DNA of 64,000 bases, taken from the NCBI GenBank assembly GCA_905221605.1, contig CAJNDS010002332.1:382001-446000 (forward strand), written 5' to 3'. Position numbers and translations under genes: made by a program. Shown piece after piece: positions 48,301 to 57,882 of the stretch. Numbering within the stretch: the stretch's first letter is position 1; the number at the start of each line of letters is the position of its first letter. Under the pieces are notes generated by a model, which was not told where the DNA came from, did not search any database, and saw only the letters and a list, made by a program, of their open reading frames with translations. Source of the DNA: Symbiodinium natans (taxonomy: Eukaryota > Sar > Dinophyceae > Suessiales > Symbiodiniaceae).

Positions 48301-51300
48301 CGGGCACGTTATGGACTGGGCGGTTGTCATGTTGATGGGAGAACGATAAGGTGACCGCCCAAAAGCGATAACGTCAAAAGCACAAATATGTTTTTGCAAC
48401 GTCAGTTCCACTACTAAGCTTGTACTATTTCATACCAATGACAATGCTTCTCTCGGAATGATATGCCAGCCGGTTCACGGAAACATCGATGCCCGTACAG
48501 GGCTTGTCCTACAAACCAATGAAAATCCAGCCGGATGACGGGAACATGGATTTTTTGTTCTCGAATTTTTTGCTGCCTAGCACATTGTGGTAGGACCGTT
48601 TTGGCTTGTTCAGCTGCGAAAACCCTCCCGGCATCGGCAGAACACCAAATCTGGGACTATCCAATGAAGCCCCCAAGTTCGTGCGCGACGTGGTAGGGTC
48701 ATTTTGGTGTGTGTTGCTGTCGTTAAATTAAACGAAGCCCCCAAAATGGCCAACGCATGCTGTGGTAGGGACATTTTGTTGTGTTGCTGCTGCCATTTCA
48801 AAGCAAACCCCTCAAAAATCGCCTTAGCACGCTGTGGTAGGGCCATTTGGTTCGTTTTTGCCGCAGAGAGACCCCCGAAAAAGCGCCCTGGCAAGCACCA
48901 TTTTGGTGTGTTTGTGCACCAAACACGGCTCTCGGAAACGTCGATTCCAGTACTAGGCTTGCACTACAAGCCAATGAAAATCCAGCCGGCCCACGGGAAC
49001 ATCGATTCCCGTTTAAGTTTAAGTTTGCACTCTAAACCAGGAAACTAAGCCGGCTCATGGAAACGTCGATGTCAGTACTAAGCTTGCAACCACACCACTA
49101 AGTCATTGGAACCGGAACAGCCTACAAACCCTCACTGGGAAACACCTCCAAAACACCTCCAAAGTGTCTCCACAATCTCGCAGCCAATGCCAGGCCAGCG
49201 TGCGTCGATGAGTTCCATGGGCCCTGGCCCAGCTCAGCCAGGGCGCGCCGGAGGGGGCGGCGGGTTTTATGTCCTTTTCGGTGGTAGTTTGTTGAAGGAG
49301 TCAGGTTGGAAGGGCCGTCCTGCACGTCCCAGGCACGCCTCCATTCGGGGTCTGAAGATGTCAATCTAGCATCTCGCCCTGTTTCCCACCTGTCTCCGGG
49401 ATCCTTAAGTCTCCTTAAGTGCGTCCAAGACGTAGCTAGTGGTCACAGATCTTCCGCAAGCAAGTAGCTGTAGCCTCTAGACCGCACACACACAGATATA
49501 TGCATATATATATATATAAATATAAATATAAATATATATATATATATGTATGCGCACACACACCTGAGACCTGCGCTGCACTCATCAAGAGAGGTACGAG
49601 CATTCTGAGTATGGCCCGGGGCCATATCAACAGCCCAACACGGGCACCTTCGGCAGCATATTGAAATGAGGTGTCAGCTTTGTAGCTTGGGTTTTGTTGG
49701 TGGGTAGGTCCGGGCAGACGTTGGGTTCTGACCCTCTGTTCTTGGGGTATCGAAGTTGAGGACATGTTCTCTTGGGCCTTGCCATGCTATGAACAAGTAA
49801 GAGATGAAGCCTATAGCAAACCTGAAAGCGCATGGAGCTAATGTCGCCCTCGGGGCTGAGGTTACTCTGGAAACTTCCAGTCTTCGTACGCCTCACCGCC
49901 TGCCTACAGCTCCCAGTCGCCACAGTACTCTCAGTACGGCGGCGGCATGGCGCAGGATGCCAGGCCCCTCTTGGGCCCGCCGAACGATGCCATTAACCCA
50001 GTGAGTGTGAAAGGTTGGTTTCCCTTGGCTTCTGGTGGTTTTGGTTGCGCAGTGCTGTTGTCAAATGGTTTTGCAGGTGTTTTGCTGGTATTCACGCATC
50101 CACTCACGTCACAAGGTTCGATGTAAGCCCACTTGCCGCCAGGGCTCCGCCTCCGGACCTCCACGATCCTTTCGTACCCTGGCGAAGGGGAAACTTAAGG
50201 CTTGGAGGAGAACTTATCAGCCTTGGGATGCTTACAATAAGATGAGGGTTGAGATTTGGAATTTGGAGACCTTGCAGGCGTTGACCGGAACTTTTGACAG
50301 CATTTCGTCTGAACCCCAATGGCCCGAGCCGCAAAAGGATTTTAAGGGATGTCTCGATCCTGCAAGAGCCTCTCCAAGCCCTGTAAGCTCCGAAGCCTAA
50401 AGCCCCCCGTCGCCCACCAACTTAGGGCTGGCAGCCGAAAGATCCCAAGAAGGCCCAATCATGTTCCTCAAGTCGAACATGGTGAGCCCGGATGTAGCAG
50501 GCACCAAAAGAACCTCCCCCAAAGCATTCGCATCCCGGAACGAGGCCCAGCCGCGCGCCGGAGCCATGCCGCATCCCTCAGCCCAAGTGGTTCTCGAGAC
50601 TTGTGCTGACTTTCTCGATTCTGAGTGTGGGTTCTCCGAAGCCTGCCGTGCTTGCTTTGGACATCACCGACACGCCTTGAGTCCAGGCCGCCGCCACCTC
50701 CACCTCCCGCGCCCGGGCGGGGTGCACCGCCTGGCTATGCTGGAGGTTCGGGGTATAGGACACGATCATGATGGGATATCTGGCCCTTCAGAAGGGCTTT
50801 TCGGGCATCTCACTGAATCTGAGGGCCGTAGGGTAGAAATCCACAGGAAAAAGGCCTGGATAGGTCTGGATTATCTTGAAATGCTGCGAACGGGCTGCAA
50901 GACGAACTGCGTGGCCTGGCAGAGCAAGGTTTCCTCTTTTTGCACCGGACAAACTCCAGGGATCTCACAGGGCCTACGGCGCCAGGTTGTGTTGGCTACA
51001 AAGGGTAGGCAAACAGCTCCAGGCGGGTTGAAGAAAGAAATTTGGGCAGACGAAGTCAGCGGCCGGAATTTCCTGTAATTTTGGTTCCCAATCGAGAGCC
51101 AGAGGAAGGCACGCAAGAAGAACGACAACGGTGAGACAAGAAGGGGGACCAGGGCTCGTCCCGCGGTCCGGTTCTGTCCCACCGGAGAATACCGGAGGGA
51201 CAGAACCTGCAGAAATGACGGCACGTCCCACTTCCCAAGAGAGGCTCGAGAGAAGAGAAACCAGGGGCGTGTCATGGCGTGTCCCACGATCCGATTCCCA

Positions 51301-52135
51301 AGCGCGGCAACACCGGAGACGAACGAGCACGATCCCATTTGCCAAGAAAGGAGACGCAGTAGAGGACCAGGGTGAGAACTGCATCTCCAGGTGGCTGCGC
51401 GCCTACCCAGGTCCGGGTCCCAGAACCAGCATGTGAAACCTACAGGGCCTACAGGGTGTCCCTTTTTGTGGATACTAAAACCTGCTTCACGTTTGTAATC
51501 ATTTTAACGCTACGCGACCCGCCTCGGCCCAGCCCAGCGCATCCGCGTGAGCATGAGCGCCCGAGTCGCTGGACCCCAAGAAAATAAGGGTTGGGTTTAG
51601 GGTTTAGGGTTCCGGGTTGATGGTTTATGGTTTGGGGTTTAGGGTTGAGGGTTGAGGGCTCAAGGTTCACGGTTTGGGGTTTAGGGTTTTTTTGGGTTTA
51701 GGGTTCAACTGCCTCTGGTCCTGGCGAACCGTCCGCTTTGTGGACCCCGGTTTCCTAGGGGGGGTACCCATTTGAGGCAAAAAAAAGGGGTCCGAACAAG
51801 GGCTTGGGGTGTGGGAGGATTTGGAGGGGGGTGCCTGTTCTGACAACCTATACACCTCCGGCCCGAGGCCTCGGCGGATATCTGTTGCACGCCCCACCTT
51901 AGATTGGCCTTGGGAACTTCGAGTGTCTCCCCGATGGTGGTTGCACCTGCAGCTCATTGAAGATCCCCTATCGAGTTTTTTCTAGAGTCTGGGAGACAGG
52001 GGCCAAGTCTGTGACAAATCAAGAAGAGCCCCCAAAGCCTTGAACCTCATCGAGGCCTACTCCGCGTACAGCAGCGCACCCTGTCAGTCTTCGTCTCCAC
52101 AGTATCGAGGCCGCGGACCCGGAAACTCAATCCCC
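45288..52135 (+). CDS. Gene B: EF-hand calcium-binding protein with Pro/Gln/Tyr/Ser-rich tail
   Basis: About 15 small + strand exons. The first six splices reconstruct two canonical EF-hand loops and most of a third: D-F-D-K-N-G-T-L-S-T-G-E (exons 1+2), D-A-N-E-N-G-A-I-S-K-S-E (exon 4), and D-M-D-H-Q-S-D-I-S-S-D-E (exon 7). The flanking helices read YQIFDSM, FFKGSMEEVAVRAVFRSCL, VYLSPFVKAM and LRPILEKKAVDDIYY. Loops 1 and 2 have all usual ligands; loop 3 has Gln and Ser at positions 5 and 6 and may bind Ca2+ poorly. After a helical linker (NNIIDRLADIIDQE, VYQLWLAESKRKNQ) the protein becomes low-complexity, with SPPAYSSQSPQYSQYGGG and PPPPPPAPGRGAPPGYAG. It is likely a cytoplasmic calcium sensor or scaffold; partners are unknown. 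The true start (upstream of 45288) and end are not found. Reconstructed donors are six GC, one GA and one GT. Confidence 0.75.
45511..45583 (+). CDS. Gene B exon 2: EF-hand 1, second half
   Basis: Reads NGTLSTGEWAAGLSVFFKGS then MEEV. The phase-0 GC donor is GTG|GCGGGT. Confidence 0.7.
45663..45684 (+). CDS. Gene B microexon 3 (22 nt)
   Basis: AVRAVFR plus one base. The GC donor A|GCCCGG gives Ser with exon 4. It supplies the helix entering EF-hand 2. Confidence 0.58.
45885..45934 (+). CDS. Gene B exon 4: EF-hand 2 loop
   Basis: CLDANENGAISKSELQ, a canonical calcium-binding loop. The phase-0 GC donor is CAG|GCTCGG. Confidence 0.75.
46261..46335 (+). CDS. Gene B exon 5
   Basis: VYLSPFVKAMSPPEAAALRP then ILEKK, a helical linker between EF-hands. 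The GC donor is AAG|GCCAGC. Confidence 0.7.
46548..46568 (+). CDS. Gene B microexon 6 (21 nt)
   Basis: AVDDIYY. The following intron starts GACATGGA and the next exon also starts GACATGGA, so the exact join can slide by up to eight bases; the protein is the same. Confidence 0.58.
46718..46775 (+). CDS. Gene B exon 7: EF-hand 3 loop
   Basis: DMDHQSDISSDEMLAWL, a degenerate EF-hand loop. The 3' border is approximate. Confidence 0.66.
47206..47263 (+). CDS. Gene B exon 8
   Basis: NNIIDRLADIIDQE, an amphipathic helix. The GT donor (GAG|GTCTCAG) and the next exon share GTCT. The 5' border is uncertain. Confidence 0.62.
47466..47522 (+). CDS. Gene B exon 9
   Basis: VYQLWLAESKRKNQNRRPP, the end of the helical part. 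The GC donor is CCT|GCCAAGG. Confidence 0.65.
48141..48188 (+). CDS. Gene B exon 10, low-complexity tail begins
   Basis: AMPMDYQEPGYGATTY, probably ended by a GC donor. The following intron contains the 72-bp minisatellite. Confidence 0.5.
48390..49095. repeat. Nested minisatellites inside a gene B intron
   Basis: Two repeat families alternate. One, with a core like AAACATCGATGCCAGTACTA and then AATGAAAATCCAGCCGG, recurs near 48397, 48481, 48926, 48990 and 49057 (unit about 64-85 bp). The other, with the core TGGTAGGGNCATTTTG, starts at 48588, 48691, 48763 and 48835 (72-bp spacing for the last three), with a partial copy near 48895. Confidence 0.8.
49194..49245 (+). CDS. Gene B exon 11, Pro/Gly/Gln-rich
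   Basis: QRASMSSMGPGPAQPG after a TGCCAG acceptor. The 3' border is approximate. Confidence 0.45.
49495..49562. repeat. TA/TAAATA microsatellite
   Basis: (TA)n and (TATAAA)n, flanked by short CACACA runs, in the intron before gene B exon 12. Confidence 0.8.
49881..50000 (+). CDS. Gene B exon 12, Ser/Pro/Tyr/Gln-rich
   Basis: SSYASPPAYSSQSPQYSQYG, then ARPLLGPPNDAINP, ended by a clear GTGAGTG donor. Exactly 40 codons, phase 0 at both ends. Confidence 0.65.
50143..50200 (+). CDS. Gene B candidate exon 13
   Basis: The phase-0 reading gives GSASGPPRSFRTLAK; another frame gives APPPDLHDPFVPW. The frame choice is uncertain. Confidence 0.35.
50687..50750 (+). CDS. Gene B candidate exon 14, poly-Pro
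   Basis: PPPPPPAPGRGAPPGYAGG after a GTCCAG acceptor. Confidence 0.45.
51584..51706. repeat. Degenerate TTTAGGG array
   Basis: About 120 bp built from GGGTTTAGGGTTTAGGG-like words with many substitutions, in a gene B intron. Confidence 0.85.
52055..52135 (+). CDS. Gene B candidate exon 15, Tyr/Ser/Gln-rich
   Basis: AYSAYSSAPCQSSSPQYRGR, the same composition as exon 12. It may be the last tail exon. Confidence 0.45.
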
Positions 52136-52745
52136 CTATAAGCCCCTAAACTAAAACTCCTGATTCAGACCACTTGTAGGATCCTGCCGGATCTGCTGCT
52201 AGTGCGCAGGGTTCTGGATGTAGAGGCTACGCCCATGTCAATGTCTTGCAGCAGCGCATTGAAGATGACAAGTGCCCAGTGAATAAAAATCAGTATTGGT
52301 TTCGGGTGTCCTTCACACGAGAAAGCAGGACCCAGATTCCCAGATGTGGTCTTGAAAGTACATGCTGATCTGAAAAGAAGTTCCCTGGGCCTCCAGCAGC
52401 CTCCAGCCAGTGGACCTGGCCATGTGCCAGGCCGATACTGACTTGGTTGCCAGCGCCTGCGCCGAGGCCTAGCAGTAGTGCCTTCGTGGTTGAGGGTTGA
52501 GGGTCTTGAATCTTGAACACCCCCGTAGAATGTAAATGGCCTGGCCCAAATGCTCCTCGGCTGATCTCAAGGAGGCCAAAATGCTCCAAGAACTCCGACT
52601 GCAATCCAGTATATACACTAGTTAGATGCCCATCGCATATAGTAGTTGCATCCTGCGCTGCTCGGGTCCTGGCCAGCACTTTCCGTGGGTATGGATGAAA
52701 ACGTGCCCGAGGCGCTCCAAGGAAAGCTGAAGATTGCTGCAGGCA

Positions 52746-52912
52746 AGTACACGTTCATGGGGTCTGGCTGTTCTCGCTTCGGGATGCGCAGGCTCCCATG
52801 CCGCACTTCGCCAATGATCATTCGGAGATGCACCAAGCAGTGTCCCTGTGGCTCGGAGGAAGCAAGCGTGGATCCACAAACCCAGAATTGTCAGCGCTGC
52901 CCCATGCATTGA
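52746..52912 (+). CDS. Candidate Cys-rich exons after gene B
   Basis: After TGCTGCAG the frame reads KYTFMGSG, like the Gly-Tyr part of the gene A repeat; at 52858-52912 another frame reads SVDPQTQNCQRCPM and a stop. Together they resemble one module of a second Cys-repeat gene. The joins could not be rebuilt. Confidence 0.3.
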
Positions 52913-53439
52913 GCAGCGAGCGAACATGCACGAACTTTGATCTTTGTACAAGGAATGAACCCGAAACTGCCTAAAATGAACCTCGAACCCCGCAAGAGGT
53001 ACAGGCACTGGAATTTAAGCCTATAGCTGCATGGTCGAGAATGGTTTGATGCCAGCTTGGGTCTAGGGCTGCTGAGAACTTGGGAGGGCGCGCGATGGCT
53101 GGACGAAATGGGACATGCATTAAAAGCAAAACTCTGCTCTTAGTAGAGAGAGAGAGAGAGAGTGAGGGAGGGACTTTTCCTTCGAGCAGCGCAGGGTACT
53201 GTGAAGTACAGTATGTCCTTCCGAGCTGAGTCCGGTGCGCAGCCCATCAGCTTGATAAGTTGATAAGTTTATACACAGGCTACAACCTCAAAACACCATT
53301 CCCGCCGCAGCCCAAAATCCCTCAAAGCCTATATTGACATTTTCCCATGTCCTGCGCCCCACATCGCCAACCCTCAGCACACACGCCAACACGTTTCAGG
53401 ATGCGTCTATACGAGTCTATACAGGGGATATTTAACACG

Positions 53440-53505
53440 CCGGCGCTTCGACTCGGCAAAGTGGAGCTGGTCGCAAACGCGACTTGTCCCGCACCCGCAA
53501 TTCGG
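53440..53505 (+). CDS. Candidate Cys-rich exon
   Basis: Reads LVANATCPAPAIR, resembling the NATC end of a gene A module. Isolated and weak. Confidence 0.2.
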
Positions 53506-53966
53506 ACCTTTGGGATTGGCTATCCTTTATAGAACCCTGGAGACGGTCCCTGAACCCCTATAGCTGGAAACCCTCAGTATCCCTAAACCGTGACTCCCAG
53601 TCAATCTCAGAGGAGGCTGCAATTGCCACAACGCGTTAAGCCTGCGATTCTGCGCTGGTTTTGGGGGGGCAGCTGGCCCAGCCACCCGCGCTTCTCCCGC
53701 GGCTCCCCTCAACCGCTCAGAGTGCAGAAAAAACAATCGCTTTAAAGCCTCTTCAGCCCCACAAGCCCCGAAGCATGACATCCGTGTGACACGGCTTCTG
53801 AAACCCTAAACTGGGGCGGGGGGGGGAGGGGGTGGAGTCAGGTTCAAGCACGGTCCCAGTAAGCCATTGAGCTCCAAGCAGTCGACCCGCGAGCTAGGCG
53901 AGCTAGGCGGAACCGGAGTCCACACCCGGCAGGCACGGCTTTGTAAGTTGATGCCAACAATTTGCA

Positions 53967-54210
53967 GTGCCATGGTCTCGGCTCGTCCAGTCGGACTCGT
54001 GTCCTATAACCGACGATGATATATGCCGATCACATGAATCACTCCAGACATCTCTACAGACTGTAGCCGCTCGTGCTTCCTGTGCAATGGCCGGCGACGA
54101 CGTGCTGGCAGAGTTGGGTCCAGGCCTTGTTCGGCTACCGCTTGATACAGTAGTTGCGCTCTCATGTGCGTTGTGGGACTTGGCCCTACAGCAGGCAGGC
54201 ATCGCGCCTT
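53967..54210 (+). CDS. Candidate unrecognised exon
   Basis: The + frame reads SHESLQTSLQTVAARASCAM, then LDTVVALSCALWDLALQQAG. Its helical, balanced composition differs from the surrounding filler. The antisense frame of similar length is an alternative. No family is recognised. Confidence 0.25.
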
Positions 54211-55346
54211 CTTGCAACAGGTTGGGATGCGAGCAATAGAACGACTCGCCCTCCCCCCGCCCCCACCAACACTCACAAAGAGACCTCAGCTTTGCGAGGG
54301 AGGCACTGGAAAAGAGGCCACACGACGATTCAACTGTGCCCGCGGCAAGAGCCTGGTCCATTGGTCCATCCTCAGGAGTACACCTCTGGCTTCAGGCTGG
54401 GCATCCACACAGAAGTACGTAGCCAAAGGCGACCCGACATGTTTCGCCCTCAGGAACCCTTCCCGTGGCTGAGGTTTAGACTCTGACTTCTCCGATGATT
54501 CCGGGACCAGCGACTCTTTAGTTGGAGCCCCAGCCACACGGCCGCTTGAGCTTGTGTTTTAGGTTGTTGGCCAAACGTGATGTGCATTCCATGAACGACC
54601 ACTTGTGGTTCAACTCCTGAGTGCCTGGTCTTCGGATCTGAGCTTTTCGATTCCGCCAGCATTCCATCCAGGATGTATGCCTCGAATTTTGTTGATCTGC
54701 GCGAAGGGTTCTCCAAAACATGAACCCTTCTTGCGAGCCTCATGTGGCCGAAAGCCTCAACCTTGAAGCTATAAATAGTGGCTCCAATGCCCTGAACCCC
54801 AAACCTGCAAGCTTTTTCATCGTTGAGTTTGGGCGTTTGTACGCTGAATCTAAGGCAACACAGGCAACATAAGTGGCTAAAGCTACAGCACAGAGGCAGA
54901 GGCAATCAAACCTCAAGTTCGCTGAGGATCTGGATGCCTTGCTGCCGCCCTCTGGCACTCAATCCCCTGAGCACAAGACCTCCACAGGCGCTTGGGATCT
55001 GCGCTGAATGACCCGACGTCTCGAACCCTAAAGCTGTGGTTATAACCTTGGTTTTGCCTCAGCAGCCTCTGCATTTCAACCCACTCCCGTTCTTATCGGC
55101 CAGTTTTGGCGCTTGTTTTTGTTCAACCACCCACCCCCCCCTGTTTCAAGCGCGAGCCTGTTCATCCCATGCCCAGGCTGTCTGCTGAAACCCCCGCAAG
55201 CTTGTTTTTTTCTTCAACACCCCAGCCTGCGTGTGTATTTGTGTGTGTGGGTGGGAGCACCATTTGAAACAAAAGCAGGGGATGCAGCCCTTGCTCACAG
55301 CTGTGTCCAAGTGAGCTTGTTAACAACTTCTGAGTATGTAAGATGA

Positions 55347-55549
55347 TGTAAGAACGTCTTCTGGCATCTGCTGAGTCTTCTTGGAATCATTCGAGACTTC
55401 GATCCTGAGGTTTTCGAAATCGAATATCGAATGTCTTGTCAGCATCTTCTCGAAGAGCTGCCAGCGAGCAGCGTAGTGCCAAATGGAGCATTGTCCCCTC
55501 CTAAACGTTATAGTTTGAAAGCGGCCGTCCTCCAACTGCTCAGCTGCAA
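55347..55549 (+). CDS. Candidate unrecognised exon
   Basis: The frame is open from 55347 (TGA just upstream) to 55604. It reads LLGIIRDFDPEVFEIEYRMS, then CQHLLEELPASSVVPNGALS and PPKRYSLKAAVLQLLSCKG, with a plausible donor at AAGG|GTGAGA (55549). It is strongly protein-like. An ATG occurs at 55431. No family is recognised; it may belong to a gene lying between genes B and C. Confidence 0.4.
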
Positions 55550-55604
55550 GGGTGAGATGCGGCTGATGTGTGATGCCCGCTCTACGTATTCCTCTGGCTC
55601 ATGA

Positions 55605-56660
55605 CATGCCCGCATGTCACATGCGGGGACTTGGCAACAAAGGGGCACTGATGCTGTGTGAAATTCCGAGCAGCCTCGGTGATGAGGGCCACAGGATCAA
55701 AAACAAAGTACAGTCTTTAAGGATGTATTTCTAAGAATTCCACAACTTCCCAAGTTCCGACAAATCGTGAAGAATGGGGTTCGCTCTAGCAAAATTGGGA
55801 AGAGGTGAGGAGGATGGTCTTCTCCGTTAGAATTAGGCAAAACCGAAACCAGAAATGGAAACCATGGTGTGTGTGTGTGTATGTGTCTCGGGGGGGGGGG
55901 GGTAAAATATAGCTTTAAAACAAATCCAAGCGAACTATTGAATGGCTTTGACTAGATCTAGGGGCCCGGTATCTTGCAGGCCACAGAGAAGACATCCGTT
56001 AATGTTCTGCAAACAAAGTAGCATTGGAATGTCGTTACTAAGCCTTTTGTACAGGTAGCACAAGCATTGGAAAGACTGCTTGCAAACCAAATGCACGACT
56101 CTGTTGACTTGGACGCAGAATACTAATGCTGGACCTGCTTTAATAAGTTACCCCCCCCCCCCCCAACAATCGAGGACCTTGAAAAAAAAAACAGTCAGGC
56201 AGGGAAGGGGTCAGGAGATTGAACCAGATCTCAAACCAAGAACTTGGACCTCAAAAACAATTAAAAAATCGGTCACGGCCCGAAACTTTTCATTATAGTG
56301 TACCCCCAAAACAACGGGCCAAAATCCTGAATAGCCGAAAAATTTTCGTAATAGCTAGGGTCCATGTGTTCCGTCGTCTTCGACTTGGAATTCCGGTTGA
56401 GTTGGACATCGTTAAAGGCACCTGTCTGTGAGGCTTCATGAAATTCAAAGAAACTTCAGCGTGACCCTAAACCCTAAACCCTAAACCCCTAAACCCCTGA
56501 ACCCTAAACCCTAAAACCTAAGCCGTAAATCGAGCATGATCAAAGGCTACAGGCCAAAGGCTCATGAATCCTCAGCCCGTGCCTCGGGCGCTGACGAGTT
56601 GACAAAAGACCACGTAACTGTAAACGTTGCAAGCGCCTTTTTGGCATAAAAACATATCTG
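55605..56660. other. Spacer, repeats only
   Basis: No exon is supported. It contains a short hairpin (55609-55627), a poly-G run (55890-55902), a poly-C run (56151-56164) and a telomere-like array (56464-56520). Confidence 0.4.
56464..56520. repeat. CCCTAAA telomere-like array
   Basis: About eight near-perfect CCCTAAA/CCCCTAAA units, the cleanest telomere-type array in the window. It is internal, not at an end. Confidence 0.9.
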
Positions 56661-56705
56661 TATGTATATAATATATATATTTATTTATTTATTTATATAT
56701 CTGTA
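56660..56705. repeat. TA/TTTA microsatellite
   Basis: (TA)n followed by (TTTA)n, about 45 bp. Confidence 0.8.
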
Positions 56706-56825
56706 TATATCAACAAACAGAGCCCCCCCCCCACCCTCGTGGGGTGGTTTTCCGCCTCCCCCCCCCCACTGTTGCCACGAGTCCCAAAAATGCGCGCCCG
56801 CCGCCCCCCCGAAGCTTTTAGTTAC

Positions 56826-57190
56826 AAAAGACGAAAACCCTAAGGAGTAAACCGCGCGGAAACCTTTGACCGAAGACGGCAAGCTTAAAGAGTAAACCCC
56901 GCAGGAACCTTTGGCCGAAGACGCCAACCGTAAGGAGTAAACCAAGCACGAACCCTTGGCCGAAAACAGAAACCCTAAGGAATACACCCAGCACGAAGCT
57001 TCTACAAAAGACGAAAAACCAGGCCGAAGACGACCACCCTAAGCAGTAAACCCCGCGGGAATTCTCGCGAAGACGCAAAAACCTTAAGGAGTAAAACCAG
57101 CAGGAACCGTTGGCCGAACACGAAAACCATGAGGAGCTTGCCCAGCATGAAGCTGGTCGGAAAAACGAAGCCCTAAGGAGAATTGCTTGA
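56826..57190. repeat. 45-bp tandem minisatellite
   Basis: A unit with core TAAGGAGTAAACCCCGCAGG and then CTTTGGCCGAAGACG recurs with starts at 56841, 56886, 56931, 56976, 57040, 57085, 57130 and 57174. Spacing is 45 bp except for one step of 64 and one of 44. Because 45 is a multiple of three, two antisense frames stay open and encode 15-residue hydrophobic repeats (for example RGLLFKLAVFGQRFP and VYSLSLPSSVKGFRA). Whether either is translated is unknown. Confidence 0.85.
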
Positions 57191-57568
57191 GCATGGCAGG
57201 CTCTAAAATAGAGCCGCAACAAAGCCATAACTAAGAAGCGTGTTTTGCCACCCCCCTAGCAGAGATTTGTTGGTTTTTAAGAAGAAAAAAGTTACAATTG
57301 AGAAGTTTTGTGGAAAAAGCCAAAGAGTCACATCTAAGAAACAACGTTGCAACTAACCGCTCTTCCACGTTGTGCAGTCAATTGACCCGGAGTAATAGTG
57401 TGAGGAGGCTGGTGCTACTCGTGTTGTTGTTTGTCAGTTGTCGGCTTTGTCCAGGCTATGTCTGAATGAAATGCGCATTCCGATACTTTCATTGCTTCAG
57501 TCGCAGTTTGGCCCAACAGTGAGCATCCCTTGCGAGCATATCGGGACTATTCCAGTTTGCTGGGGAAG

Positions 57569-57882
57569 ATGTTGCCACTCGTGCTTTCAGTCTTCGCAGT
57601 CTTCGGCCTGGCCCAGTGTGACATGGTAGCCACGCAGGTCGGTGCTGGCGACGGATCACGCGTTGCAATGTCTTCTGATGGCACGAAGTTTGTTGCCGGA
57701 ATGCGCAACGGCGATCTTTACACCAGCACGGGTGGCATGTACTGGACGGCTATGAACCTTGGCAGCAAAATCTGGCTTGGGGTGGCCATGTCTGCTGACG
57801 GGTCGAAGATTGCAGCCGCCGCCTACGGTGGGAGCATTTGGATCAGCGTCGACTCCGGCGCGATGTGGTTGCCGGCGTCCTC
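57569..57882 (+). CDS. Gene C exon 1: signal peptide and Asp boxes
   Basis: Starts at ATG 57569. The signal peptide is followed by TSTGGMYW and SVDSGAMW with AMSSDG/AMSADG strands. The GC donor (TC|GCAGCTT) and the next exon keep a 10-residue Trp-to-Trp spacing like that of the preceding repeat. Confidence 0.78.

Noticed and set aside
53903-54361. 152-residue antisense frame
   Set aside because: The + strand frame over the same bases looks more protein-like, and no motif supports the antisense one.
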